A stretch of 64,000 nt of DNA from Frigoriglobus tundricola (GTDB lineage Bacteria > Planctomycetota > Planctomycetia > Gemmatales > Gemmataceae): NCBI RefSeq assembly GCF_013128195.2, contig NZ_CP053452.2, positions 9,176,001-9,240,000 of the forward strand, in the 5' to 3' direction. Under the pieces are notes generated by a model. That model saw nothing but the letters and a program-made list of their open reading frames with translations, did no database searches and was not told where the DNA came from. The position numbers and the translations under genes are program-made. This document shows positions 36,194 to 45,546 of the stretch, piece by piece (the first letter of the stretch is position 1; each line of letters begins with the position of its first letter).

Positions 36194-38332
36194 TCACTTC
36201 GCGACCAGGGCACCGCCGGCTTCGCGGGCGAGTTTATCGCACTCGGCCTTGAGTTCGGCAGCGTCTTGCGGGTCGGCGAACGAACCGAGGCCGGTCCTCT
36301 CGCCCAGGAGCAGGGTGAGCAGCACGCCGAGGGGACCGCTGGCGACGGCCCCGGTGTCGCTGTTCGCGCCGCTCACGAACATGCGCTCCGGCACCAACGG
36401 CTGCGTGCTGTCGGCGAGGCGGTCCGCCAGCAGCGCCGCGGCGTACAACCGCGGGTCGCCGTAGGCGGCGACCTTCCGGAGCACGACCGCCGCCTCGGCG
36501 AGACCGATCTGGAGCGCCTTTTGACCCTCGCCCCGACCGGCCAGCACCTTCTCCTTCGAAAGAGCTTCGGCCGTCAGCACCGTCTGTTCGGCCTGGCGCC
36601 GCGACCGCGCCAGTTCGGCCTCGGCGGTGACCACCATCTGCTCGGACTGCTTGCGGGCGCGGGCCAGCTCCGCCTCGCCGCGGCTCTCGGCGATCTGCAC
36701 GTCGGCCTTGGCGTTCGTCAGTTGCACCTGCACCGCGGCCTGGGCCTGGGCCTCGTTGAGCGTCCGCAGCTTGTCCGCCGCCGCGCGCTGGCGTTCATAG
36801 GTCTCCAGTTGTTCGATGGACAACTGCCGGAGCCGTAACTGCTCCAGCAGTTGCTCGATCTTGGTGTCCTTTTCTGACGCCACCGGCTTGCCGATGAGCA
36901 CGTCCACGCACTCGATGTCGAACTCCCGGAAGCGGGTGCGGAGTTCGGTCCGGGCCTCGTTCTGGATCTGATCCCGCTCGTGCAGCAGTTGCAGCATCGT
37001 CTTCTTGTGGGCGACGTCGCGGAAGAAGGCGCTCAGCATCGGGTCGATCGTCTGGGTGATGAGCTTCTTCACGTCCCCGAACCGCTGGATCACGCTGGGC
37101 GCCCGCTGGTAGTCGATGTGGACCACCACGGAGAGCGGCAGGAGCGGCTCGTACGCGTCGCGCGTGACGAGGTCGATCGACCGCAGCCCCTCGTCGAACT
37201 TGTGCGCCTCCGTTTTGCCGGTGATCCAGTGCAGCACGAAGTTCGTTGTGGGCACCAGGATCACCTGACCGGCGTACACGTTGAACGGGTACTTGCCCGG
37301 TCCCAGTGGCCGCTCCCACACGCCGCGTTCACCGTCCTGCACACGCTCGCCGTGCCGGAAGGACGTGCCGGACACGTCCCGACCGGCCTTGCCCACGTAG
37401 CTGACGACCACGCCCACGTGGCCGATCGGCACGACCGTCTTGTTCACCAGCTCCACCGTCGCGAACCAGCGGTTGATGAAGTAGGTGCCGTCCGTCAGCG
37501 GCGCGTACTGCCGGCCCCGGCGCCCGGCGGCCGCGAGGAACGCTTCGGGGTCCTGGTAGTTGTTGTGGTAGCTCGCGCCGTCCGGTTCGGTCCCCACGGC
37601 CGGGGCGATGATCTCGCCCGGCGGCAGGCTCGGGCCGTCGTGCGTCGTGACGACGCCGATCACGTCGTCGTGGACCTCCGTCTCGCCCGACTTGCTCGAC
37701 CCGCCGATCACGACGGGATGGAACCCGGCGCACTTCGTCAACTGGTCGTGCCACGTCTTGACGACGGTCGATTCCTGCGCGTCGAGCAGGTGCGGTACGG
37801 TGTACGCGCGGTTCTCGGTCATCACCACGAACGCCGCCGGGTTGATCGCGTACACGCCCTCACGCAGAATGGCCCGCTGGCGGCCCCGCTGCCCGTGTTC
37901 GGCCTCCTCCCCGGACCGCACGAGGAACGCGTGGGCGTCCTGGAAGTTGTTGCACTCCACCACCCGGCCGAGCGTCTGGCTCGGGGGCAGCGGGCTGCCG
38001 TCGCGGGCGTACACGTAGCCGATCTGGCCCTGCGGCACGGTGACGAGGGGGGCGATGTGGACGCGGTACTGCCACCGCCAGTACCCGAAGTGCAAACCGC
38101 CGCGGAGGAGCGTCGCCTGGTACCCCGCTTCCTCGTGGAGCGCGATAATGCGCCCGTCCGTCACCGAGCCCTTCGGCGACCACAGCTTCTCGACCACCCC
38201 GACCTTGTCGTTGGGTATCACGCGGACCGTGAGCCACCACAACACGAGCGCGACAAACAAGGCGGCGAACCCGATCGCTCCGTACAGGAGTACGAACTCC
38301 GGGAACTCGCCCGCAGCAAAGAGCGCGGACAC
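36194..38332 (-). CDS. SPFH/band-7 (flotillin-like) membrane protein
   Basis: 712 residues, GTG start. One N-terminal membrane helix (FVLLYGAIGFAALFVALVLWWL) is followed by band-7-type domains. Two tandem segments of similar form (VPQGQIGYVYARDG... and VPIGHVGVVVSYVGKAG...) suggest a duplication of the early SPFH strand region. From about 470 to 640 there is a long Ala/Glu/Arg-rich coiled coil (EQLRLRQLSIEQLETYERQRAAADKLRTLNEAQAQ...), as in flotillins. It probably assembles a membrane-microdomain scaffold. Transcribed alone. Confidence 0.85.
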   Translation of the reverse strand: MSALFAAGEFPEFVLLYGAIGFAALFVALVLWWLTVRVIPNDKVGVVEKLWSPKGSVTDGRIIALHEEAGYQATLLRGGLHFGYWRWQYRVHIAPLVTVPQGQIGYVYARDGSPLPPSQTLGRVVECNNFQDAHAFLVRSGEEAEHGQRGRQRAILREGVYAINPAAFVVMTENRAYTVPHLLDAQESTVVKTWHDQLTKCAGFHPVVIGGSSKSGETEVHDDVIGVVTTHDGPSLPPGEIIAPAVGTEPDGASYHNNYQDPEAFLAAAGRRGRQYAPLTDGTYFINRWFATVELVNKTVVPIGHVGVVVSYVGKAGRDVSGTSFRHGERVQDGERGVWERPLGPGKYPFNVYAGQVILVPTTNFVLHWITGKTEAHKFDEGLRSIDLVTRDAYEPLLPLSVVVHIDYQRAPSVIQRFGDVKKLITQTIDPMLSAFFRDVAHKKTMLQLLHERDQIQNEARTELRTRFREFDIECVDVLIGKPVASEKDTKIEQLLEQLRLRQLSIEQLETYERQRAAADKLRTLNEAQAQAAVQVQLTNAKADVQIAESRGEAELARARKQSEQMVVTAEAELARSRRQAEQTVLTAEALSKEKVLAGRGEGQKALQIGLAEAAVVLRKVAAYGDPRLYAAALLADRLADSTQPLVPERMFVSGANSDTGAVASGPLGVLLTLLLGERTGLGSFADPQDAAELKAECDKLAREAGGALVAK

Positions 38333-38803
38333 AGCGGCACCGTGGGTGCGAAGAGTGGGCGCGGTCGTCCGAGATGATCCGACGAGGGTGCCCGTTCAGT
38401 AAGCGCGGAAAACCGATTCCGCGCCGGCCTGCGAGGTTAGCTGACGGGCTAGGGCTTGAACGTACCCCGGTGAGTGGCTCACCTGCGCCCCGGGGAGCGT
38501 CTCTCGTCGCTCCCTGATGGGTCCCCCGCTCCCGTGTGTTGCCACGGGATTCGGCTGCTGACTAGAGTTTCGCACACCACGGGTCCAAATTCAAACGAGA
38601 TCGGCCGATCTGGCGGAACCTGATACCGGATCAGCGGATACGCGCCAAAAAATTGTATCGCAGATGTGCTCTGTGCGGCCCTCGGACCAGTGCCGGGGCC
38701 GCTCCGTTGCCAGGAGGTGCAAAAACTGCCGCCGAACAGCGCGACGAGGCTCGGGAAGACGACCACGGGGACCGTGGCGAACGTGACCCGTACCGAACGG
38801 CAG
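38333..38803. other. non-coding gap
   Basis: About 470 bases between the SPFH and LpxD-like genes. A small hairpin (GTGAG-TGG-CTCAC) lies near 38470. No gene or RNA is recognisable, though the minus strand is open for a Ser-rich 125-residue frame that has no ribosome site or family. Confidence 0.4.
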
Positions 38804-39613
38804 CTACCGAGGAGCCGGCGTGCGGACCGACTCGTCGTCCTGAGCGGCCGGGCCACTCGAGCGCCCCAGGTACTCGCTGATCCGCCTCACGTCCTCGCGA
38901 AGCCCCGGGAGCGCCGCCGCGTCCGCCAGCGCCCGTTCGACGTCCTCCTCCCGACGCGCCGGATAGCCGCTCACCCGCGTGCCTTCCTGGATGTCGTTGG
39001 TCACGCCGCTCCCGCTGACGAGAAAGGCGCCGGCACCGATCCGCAGGTGATCCGCCACGCCGACCCGGTTGGCAATCGTCACGTTGTCGCCGGTGACGCA
39101 CGAGCCCGCGATCCCCACCTGGTTGCCCAGCAGGTTGTTCTTGCCGATCTGGCAGTTGTGGCCGACTTGCACGAGGTTGTCGATCTTGGTTCCCGCCCCG
39201 ATCCGGGTGGGACCGAAGGTGCCGCGGTCCACGGCGGAGCCGACGCCGATCTCCACGTCGTCCTCGATCTCCACGGAACCGAGCTGCGGAACTTTGACGT
39301 GTCGCCCCTGCTGGGTCCGGTAACCGAACCCGTCGGCCCCGAGCACGGCACCCGAGTGCACGATCACGCGGTCGCCGAGCGTACAATCGTCGTACAGGAC
39401 CACGCGCGGGTGGATGACGTTGTCGCGGCCGAGTTTGCAGAACCGCCCGATCACCGCGCCGGCGTGAATGACGGCGTTTTCACCGATCGTACTCCCCTGC
39501 CCGATCACCACGCACGGGCCGACCGACACCCCGGGGCCGATGACGACAGTCGGGTCAATGCAGGCACTCGGATCGATCCGGACGGGCCGGTGTTGGGTGT
39601 CATGGTTGGTCAC
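38804..39613 (-). CDS. LpxD-like UDP-3-O-acylglucosamine N-acyltransferase (left-handed beta-helix)
   Basis: 269 residues; GTG start with AGGAG seven bases upstream. Nearly the whole chain is hexapeptide repeats (IDPSACIDPTVVIGPGVSVG...), with DGFGYR and VGHNCQIG motifs characteristic of LpxD. It lacks the N-terminal uridine-binding domain (about 100 residues) of classical LpxD, a form often seen in planctomycetes. Predicted to N-acylate a lipid A precursor in the cytosol. It lies 111 bases downstream of the Bax1-type nuclease gene. Confidence 0.82.
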   Translation of the reverse strand: MTNHDTQHRPVRIDPSACIDPTVVIGPGVSVGPCVVIGQGSTIGENAVIHAGAVIGRFCKLGRDNVIHPRVVLYDDCTLGDRVIVHSGAVLGADGFGYRTQQGRHVKVPQLGSVEIEDDVEIGVGSAVDRGTFGPTRIGAGTKIDNLVQVGHNCQIGKNNLLGNQVGIAGSCVTGDNVTIANRVGVADHLRIGAGAFLVSGSGVTNDIQEGTRVSGYPARREEDVERALADAAALPGLREDVRRISEYLGRSSGPAAQDDESVRTPAPR

Positions 39614-39724
39614 GAATCTGCTCCTCTGCGCCTGGTCTGGGCCGACACGGCCGGCGCGCCGTTGAAAGTAGCCGATTTGACCGGTCGCGAGCAAGAGCAG
39701 CCGCAACCGAACGGCCGGCCGAAC

Positions 39725-40945
39725 TCACACGCCCGCGACCAGTCCCGCGATCCGGGCCACTTCTTCCGGGAGCGGCGTGCGCTTGTAGCGGTACACGCCG
39801 CTCCCGAAGGTGACCTCGTCCGCCTCGTCGGCGCGCATCTGCTCGGACACGCACAGCACGAACCTGCCGGGCACGCCTTTCGCGAGGTTCTTGTAGTGCG
39901 TTTCGATGTCGCCCTTGCGCCAGAAGCCGAACACCTCCACGAACACCTCCTTGCCGGACTTCGCGTGAGTCAACTTGAAGTCCGGCACCCACACGCCCGT
40001 CGCCAGGGAGATCGGGTGCGGGTCGGTGTCCAGAATCCAGCCCTTCACCTTCGTGGAAAACGTGTCGGCGAACATTTGGAGCTCCGGCGGCGTGTACACG
40101 CCGAAGTCCGGTGCGTGCGACCGGAGGCCGTCGAGTCCCGTGAGGTGAAACGTCTTCTCCTTTCGTTCCGCCCCCCAGCGGATGTTCGCCCGCAGATCGA
40201 ACGCCTTGCAGTGGAGCAGCGTCGGCAGGAACAGCGCGAGCTGGAGCCCGTACTTGTTCGTAGAGGAGAATAGCGAGAGCGGGCCGTCGAGGGTCAGCTT
40301 GTAGCTGTTGCCCGGCGTCTCCTGGATGGTGCAGATCAGGCGGTGGAACTTGACGGCCCGGAACAGTTGCCGGAAGCGGGCCGGCGTCTCGGCGTACACG
40401 CGCACTTCCATCAGCGTGCAGCGGAGCAGGATCGCCTGGGCCAGCGCCACGTTGTAGCGGGTTAGCAGCTTCTCGGCGGTGATGTCGTCGAACGTGATGA
40501 CGCGCTGTTCGGCTTTGAGGTCGGCGAACAGGCTGCGCTCGATCTGCTCCGGGGTGAGCGCGAGCGACAGCTCCTCGGCGACCTGTTCGAGGACCGCCGA
40601 CCGGTTCACCGGGCGCTGGGCCGTCGCGGCATCGGCCCGGTGCGCCGCGGCGGCCTTAAAGATCGCTTCGCGCAACTGGTCCGGCGGGTGATCGGCCGCG
40701 ACCTCGAACTCGCACCGGTCTTCGAGGAGTTTCGCCAGCCCGGCGGGGAGCAACCCGCGCGGGCCTTCCGGTATGAGATCGGCGAACTCGTCCTCGATCT
40801 CGCCGCGGGTGCGGCCGGGCGCCCCGCGGTACGCGAGCAGGAGCTGCTCGGCGAGCGCCAGGAGGCTCTCGTCGGTCGGCTCGACGTACAGCGGGACGAG
40901 CTTGTTCTTCGCGTGCCGCACGCGAACCATCTTGCCTGTGAGCAT
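39725..40945 (-). CDS. DUF790 family nuclease (Bax1-type partner of XPB helicase)
   Basis: 406 residues. The opening (KMVRVRHAKNKLVPLYV) and the C-terminal PD-(D/E)xK-like core (WVPDFKLTHAKSGKEVFVEVFGFWRKGDIE) match DUF790/Bax1, an endonuclease that works with XPB in archaea. The acidic and Lys residues of the core (D, E, K in VPDF...VEVFGFW) are present. It is directly downstream of an XPB-like helicase gene, separated by a 105-bp repeat. Probably cytosolic DNA repair. Start alternative: ATG at 40930. Confidence 0.85.
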   Translation of the reverse strand: MLTGKMVRVRHAKNKLVPLYVEPTDESLLALAEQLLLAYRGAPGRTRGEIEDEFADLIPEGPRGLLPAGLAKLLEDRCEFEVAADHPPDQLREAIFKAAAAHRADAATAQRPVNRSAVLEQVAEELSLALTPEQIERSLFADLKAEQRVITFDDITAEKLLTRYNVALAQAILLRCTLMEVRVYAETPARFRQLFRAVKFHRLICTIQETPGNSYKLTLDGPLSLFSSTNKYGLQLALFLPTLLHCKAFDLRANIRWGAERKEKTFHLTGLDGLRSHAPDFGVYTPPELQMFADTFSTKVKGWILDTDPHPISLATGVWVPDFKLTHAKSGKEVFVEVFGFWRKGDIETHYKNLAKGVPGRFVLCVSEQMRADEADEVTFGSGVYRYKRTPLPEEVARIAGLVAGV

Positions 40946-40953
40946 CAGAAGAA

Positions 40954-41058
40954 CTCACCACAAAGGCACAAAGCGAGCACAAAGAAACACCAAGTTGAAA
41001 ACCCAAAACGTTGTCTTCTTCGTGGTCCTTTGTGAGATCATTGTGCCTTTGTGGTGAG
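40954..41058. repeat. 18-bp inverted repeat element (CACCACAAAGGCACAA family)
   Basis: CTCACCACAAAGGCACAA (40954-40971) and TTGTGCCTTTGTGGTGAG (41041-41058) are perfect inverted repeats. The middle also pairs partly (CACAAAGAAACACC versus GTGGTCCTTTGTG). AAAGGCACAAAG-type palindromes are widespread intergenic elements in planctomycetes. It sits between the two genes of the XPB-Bax1 pair and may fold in their mRNA. Confidence 0.75.
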
Positions 41059-41068
41059 ACGCCTTTCT

Positions 41069-42451
41069 TTATTGGAATGCGCGGTGTTGTCGTCTCCGGT
41101 CCGAGACGAACTCCTCGGCGGTGTTTTTTGCGATCACCTCGTACAGGACGGCCTGTTTGTCACCGTACTTGCGGAGGATGCGGCCGAGGCGCTGCACGTT
41201 CTCCGTCGCGCTGCCGGTGCCGGAAAGCACGATGCCCACGCCGGCGGCCGGCACGTCCACGCCCTCGTTGAGCACCTGGCACGTGACGACCGCGTTGAAC
41301 GCGCCGGCGTGAAAGTTCGCGAGGATCGCCTTGCGCTCCTTCGGCTTCGTCTGGTTCGTCATCGCGGGGATGAGGTACCGGCGGGCGATTTCGTAAACCG
41401 TGGCGTTGTCGGCCGTGAAGATCAGCACGCGGTCGTGGGCGTGCCGCTCGAGTAGCTCTTCGAGCAGCTTGAATTTCCCGCTCGCGGCCTGCACGATGCG
41501 CTTCTGCTCGCGGTACGCGCGGAGCGCCTTCCACCCATCGGGCGTCTTGCTCGCCTCGAAGAGGAAGCGGCGGAACCCGTCCGGGCCGGAGAGCGAGATG
41601 TTGCGGTCCGCGACGAACTTGCGGTACTCCTCGCGGCAGTTACGGTAGCTCTCCTCTTCGTCCGGCGTGAGATCGACGAACAGGCGGCGCGTCTCGTAGG
41701 GTGCGAGGTGGTCGCCGGCGTCGTTGATGTCGAGCCGGTAGGAGATCGAGCCGATGAGCTGCGGGAACATCTGTTCGCCGCCGTCGGCGCGTTCGGGCGT
41801 GGCGGTGAGGCCGAGGCGGAACGGCGCGAGGCTCGCGTTCGCGGCCTCGGAGAACGACGGCCCCGGCAGGTGGTGGCACTCGTCGAAGACGATGAGGCCG
41901 TACCGGTTCGACCACTTTTCGAGGTGAATGTACGCCGAGTCGTAAGTGGTGACGGTCAGCGGCTGGAAGTTGTGCTCGTTCCCGCCGACCATCCCGACCG
42001 TCACGCCGAACGACTGCTCGAGTTCGCGCGCCCACTGGACCATGAGGTCGATCTTCGGCGTGACGATGATCGTGGGCCGGCTCACCTTCTCGATGCACAG
42101 GAACGCCACGAACGTCTTTCCGGTTCCGGTGGGCATCACCACCACGCCGCGGCGCCCGGCCTTCATCCAGGCGTTCAGGGCGTGGAGCTGATACTCGCGC
42201 GGGGTGCGTTCGGAGTTGAGTTTCCACCCGGCGGGCTCGTTCGCCCAGCCGCGCGCCGTGTCCTCATAAGGGACCTTTTCGCGGATCAGGTGTTCCACGA
42301 TCGCGCGGTAGTGCCTTCCCTGCGCGCGGTGGGCGGACGTGCGCGGGTCGAACACCACGCCGGGCAGCGTGTCGAACACGAACCCCGGCGGGCCGCCGGT
42401 GACCAGCACGGTCCCGCGGTCGTAAGCCAGCGAAACGGGAAAGTCGCTCAT
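41069..42451 (-). CDS. XPB-type DNA repair helicase (SF2)
   Basis: 460 residues from the ATG at 42451. Walker A is PTGTGKT (K112), the Walker B box is DECHH (D190), motif III is TATPE, and motif VI is QRLGRILRK near 420. A short N-terminal damage-recognition-like domain precedes the helicase core. It forms an operon with the Bax1-type nuclease. In archaea the XPB-Bax1 pair unwinds and cuts damaged DNA. The bacterial pair has not been much studied, so its role is inferred. Confidence 0.88.
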   Translation of the reverse strand: MSDFPVSLAYDRGTVLVTGGPPGFVFDTLPGVVFDPRTSAHRAQGRHYRAIVEHLIREKVPYEDTARGWANEPAGWKLNSERTPREYQLHALNAWMKAGRRGVVVMPTGTGKTFVAFLCIEKVSRPTIIVTPKIDLMVQWARELEQSFGVTVGMVGGNEHNFQPLTVTTYDSAYIHLEKWSNRYGLIVFDECHHLPGPSFSEAANASLAPFRLGLTATPERADGGEQMFPQLIGSISYRLDINDAGDHLAPYETRRLFVDLTPDEEESYRNCREEYRKFVADRNISLSGPDGFRRFLFEASKTPDGWKALRAYREQKRIVQAASGKFKLLEELLERHAHDRVLIFTADNATVYEIARRYLIPAMTNQTKPKERKAILANFHAGAFNAVVTCQVLNEGVDVPAAGVGIVLSGTGSATENVQRLGRILRKYGDKQAVLYEVIAKNTAEEFVSDRRRQHRAFQ

Positions 42452-42574
42452 GCCCGAATTATGACGCGGGGACCGTCCGTTGCCTAGCGCAGCCTGGGTA
42501 TCATCGAAGCGACTTCCCGCAAATTTCGCGCGACGCGCGCGGCCGGTGCGGGGAGTAAGGAGCGGAGGGAACGA

Positions 42575-44608
42575 ATGACCGGAACCCGGCCGGCGGAAAT
42601 CCTGCGGCATTTGGAGCAGACCGAGACCGACGCCGCGTTGCTCGCACGCTTCGTGGCCACAAAGGACGGTGCCGCGTTCGCGGAGCTGGTCCGCCGCCAC
42701 GGTCCGCTGGTGCTCGGCGTGTGCCGCCGTGTCACCTGTCAAACCCACGACGCGGAAGACGCGTTCCAGGCTACGTTTCTGGTTCTGGCGCAGAAGGCGG
42801 GATCGCTCCGAACCGTGGCGCTGTTGGGCAACTGGCTGTACGGCGTGGCGTTCCGGGTCGCCTCGCGGGCGAAGCGGTCCGCGCGGCGCCGCCGGGCACG
42901 GGAGCTGACGATGGCTGTGCTGCCCGAACCGGCCGCGCCGACCGTATCGGCCACGGCATCCGACATTCAACCGATTCTGGACGAAGAACTGGCCGCGCTG
43001 GCGGCGTGCTATCGCGACGCGATCGTGTTGTGCGACCTCCGCGGCACGCCACGGGCGGAAGCGGCGCTCGCACTGGGCATCCCCGAAGGCACGCTGTCGA
43101 GCCGACTCGCGAACGGGCGGAGGAAGCTGGCGGCCCGGCTCTCGCGGCGCGGAGTCGCGCTCTCTGCGACCACGATTCCGATGGCGGTTGCGGAGGTGCA
43201 AGCCGCAACGAGTGTGCCGAACGAACTGGTCACGAAAACGTGTGGACTGGTGGCGGAATGGGCGACCGGTGGCGCCGTGCCTAACTCCGTCGCCCAACTC
43301 ACTCAAGGAGGAGCGGCTGTGCGCAAGTCGCTGATGTTCGGTGCGGTGATGGCCGTCGGGCTGGCCGGGGCAGTCTTCGCGACGAGTTCTCAGGAAGAAC
43401 CGCCCGCTGATCCGCAAAAGCCGCCACTCGTGGCCGAGAAAGCGGCCGAGCAACCAACACCGAAACTGGAACCGAAAAAAGGCGATAAGAGCGTCGCGTT
43501 CACGATCTCACCGAAACTTCAACGCTCGTTCGACATTCATGGATGCATTCTCACCGCGATGTGGAACGCGAACGGAAGTCATCTCGCCTTGTTCGGGTGG
43601 CAGCCGGTCGGACTGCCTGGCGGTAAGCCCCGCGCCGCGGTGGTGATTTGCGCGCTCGCCAGCAAGTCTCCTTCGATCGCCTTCCCCGACGAGGGCACCG
43701 AACTCGTGGGTTTCGCGCCGGACGGACTCACCTACGTGACTGAACTCCGCGAGTACCAGTTAATCAGCGGCCATCACCAACTCAAATTCTCCACTTTGCA
43801 GGAAATGCAAGACCGATCGGGATTCGTGAGCATCAATCTCAAGAGTACCGAGACTGTCGAACTTGAACTCCCGGAGACTAAGAGTTACGCATTTGCAGCC
43901 GACATGAAGACCTTCCGCACGGTCGCTTTGAAGACGGGTTTGGATGGAGAGGTCACTCAGCGAGAGGTCCTTGAAGTCGATGCCCATCGCAGCAAATCGG
44001 TGAAATCGCTTCTGAAATTCGATTCCGAAACATTCGCATTATCGCCCAACGGGAAGCGTTTCGCGGTCCTTGACAAGGACGCTTCTCAGGTGACTGTGTT
44101 CGATCTCGACCGCGGTGTGAAATCGTTCGACTGTACCTTCCCAAAGAACCAGGATGAAGAGGAGACCCCGAGTGCTTTCAGACACGTGGTATTTTCTTCA
44201 GACGGCTGCCGTCTCGGAGTGGCGTGCGGGCAAGGACGGGTTTACCTCATAAATGTGGACACTGGCGAGATGATGCCACGCTTGGAAGGAGCCGCGTCCA
44301 GTTTTATTTACCTTCATGACGGGGCCTTTTCGGCTGATGGTCGATTGTTAGCCGCGTCGGGAATGGCATGCAAGCAGATCAAGGGAGAACCAAAGGGGGA
44401 CTTTCCGGCACAGCAGTTCTTGGGGCGAGACGGTCAGTTCCTGGCCGTATGGGATACGCGGACCGGCAAGGTATTGAAGACGTGGAGCGGCTCGCCACTT
44501 GTGTCGTTCTGCCCGACCCAACCGCTTCTCGCGATCCTCGAACGGAATGGCGAGAGCGAGATCCGCGTCGGCTTCTGGGACTTTGCCGCCGAAGTCGAGA
44601 AGAAATGA
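42575..44608 (+). CDS. ECF sigma factor fused through a membrane helix to a WD40-like domain
   Basis: 677 residues; GGAGGG before the ATG. Residues about 25-100 are sigma region 2 (AELVRRHGPLVLGVCRRV, DAEDAFQATFLVLA), and 130-190 are region 4 (YRDAIVLCDLRGTPRAEAALALGIPEGTLSSRLANGRRKL). After about 60 linker residues there is one helix near 250-272 (LMFGAVMAVGLAGAVFA), then about 380 residues of WD40-like repeats (FALSPNGKRFAVLDKDASQVTVFDLDR). This is the ECF01-Gob-type arrangement of Gemmata. The propeller should lie outside the membrane and may gate the sigma domain. Its stop begins the duplicated CBS segment. Confidence 0.9.
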   Translation: MTGTRPAEILRHLEQTETDAALLARFVATKDGAAFAELVRRHGPLVLGVCRRVTCQTHDAEDAFQATFLVLAQKAGSLRTVALLGNWLYGVAFRVASRAKRSARRRRARELTMAVLPEPAAPTVSATASDIQPILDEELAALAACYRDAIVLCDLRGTPRAEAALALGIPEGTLSSRLANGRRKLAARLSRRGVALSATTIPMAVAEVQAATSVPNELVTKTCGLVAEWATGGAVPNSVAQLTQGGAAVRKSLMFGAVMAVGLAGAVFATSSQEEPPADPQKPPLVAEKAAEQPTPKLEPKKGDKSVAFTISPKLQRSFDIHGCILTAMWNANGSHLALFGWQPVGLPGGKPRAAVVICALASKSPSIAFPDEGTELVGFAPDGLTYVTELREYQLISGHHQLKFSTLQEMQDRSGFVSINLKSTETVELELPETKSYAFAADMKTFRTVALKTGLDGEVTQREVLEVDAHRSKSVKSLLKFDSETFALSPNGKRFAVLDKDASQVTVFDLDRGVKSFDCTFPKNQDEEETPSAFRHVVFSSDGCRLGVACGQGRVYLINVDTGEMMPRLEGAASSFIYLHDGAFSADGRLLAASGMACKQIKGEPKGDFPAQQFLGRDGQFLAVWDTRTGKVLKTWSGSPLVSFCPTQPLLAILERNGESEIRVGFWDFAAEVEKK

Positions 44609-44742
44609 GCCCACCGCGCTTGACGCACGAGTCCCCGGGTGCGACGGTAACAGCGCCCCTCCCCGGAGACTCGCCATGCCGCTCACGCTCCACGCCGCCA
44701 CCGCGGCCGACATTATGACCGCCGGCCCGGTGTCGCTCGCTC
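44606..44742 (+). pseudogene. duplicated 5' fragment of the CBS gene
   Basis: Leader and first codons (MPLTLHAATAADIMTAGPVSLAH) match those of the intact CBS gene at 53437, including the upstream GGAG and about 65 leader bases, with few differences. The copy stops abruptly at 44742, where IS66 debris begins. Confidence 0.8.
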
Positions 44743-45119
44743 ACGGCCCAACACATCGACACCGCGCCCCCGCACGACTCGTCGATCTGTCGATCCACCC
44801 GTGGACGAACGCGCCCGCGGCGCCGGGGCGAGAGGTTGCGGGATGCCGGGGGGCCAGTTGCTCACGTTCGTGGAGTGCCAGGACGGACCGAGTAGCAACG
44901 ACCACGCGGAGCGCGACAATACGCCCGGCCGTGCTGATGCGCACGACCCGTTACGCCAACCCGAGTGAACAAGGAGTGTACACCCGCCGCGTGCGGTGGG
45001 GGCGTGGACCGGACCCTGAACCCGCGCGACCTCGACCCGCTCGAGGTCACCGTCCAGGCCCTGCGCGTCGACGCCCAAACTGACACTGCCCCCGTTGCCC
45101 GGGAAAATCAGTTCACAAG
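44743..45119 (+). pseudogene. IS66 transposase C-terminal remnant, copy 1
   Basis: Highly similar to 52978-53350. In shifting frames it encodes pieces of the IS66 C-terminus (QLLTFVECQ, NNRAER-like, YANPSE, DPLEVTVQAL). It has lost both terminal repeats and contains several frameshifts. It is in direct orientation to copy 2. Confidence 0.65.
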
Positions 45120-45546
45120 GACAATCGGACAGAACCTACCCCCCGGCCCCCTTCCCTCTTCGGGGAAGGGGACAAGTAGGCGGACCGCCATTGGTTTTAA
45201 TGCCCCTCTCCCCGCCCCGGCGCGCGAGAAGCTCCGCTGACAGGGCCGGGAAGGAAGAGGCGGAGGGATTGGGGAGGGGCCGTTTTGTCAAACATCCATA
45301 ATATCCAATAATTACTGTTTGAGTTAAACTGTGATAATTGACAGATATTTTCACCGCATCTTCGACGTACAATAATTATCACGCGACTAGCGATACAATA
45401 GCCAAATGATCGCAACCTCTTTAACGGACCGCTAACCGGGCCTATTGACGCCCTACGGGGCCGCCCGGCAAAACTGAAGTTTTGTCGGGCGGCCCCCGTA
45501 ACTCATGTGGATCTCAAAGAATCGACTCGGCTCATACGGTGGTGGG
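45120..45546. other. non-coding stretch with an AT-rich patch
   Basis: About 430 bases. From about 45290 to 45420 the sequence is clearly AT-richer than the rest of the window and holds a 9-bp inverted repeat (GTGATAATT / AATTATCAC). The first 130 bases are C/G tracts with small hairpins (CCCCTTCC-type). No gene is supported. Confidence 0.5.
45457..45496 (-). terminator. 19-bp stem hairpin downstream of the IS1-like transposase
   Basis: GGGGCCGCCCGGCAAAACT and AGTTTTGTCGGGCGGCCCC pair over 19 positions (one G-U) with a two-base loop. It lies about 50 bases past the transposase stop on the minus strand, so it may end that transcript or shield the element from outside reading. No long U-tract follows. 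Confidence 0.45.

Noticed and set aside
38666..40273. Long 535-codon plus-strand open frame
   Set aside because: It is antisense to the LpxD-like and DUF790 genes, His/Arg/Pro-rich, without homology: a GC-bias shadow.
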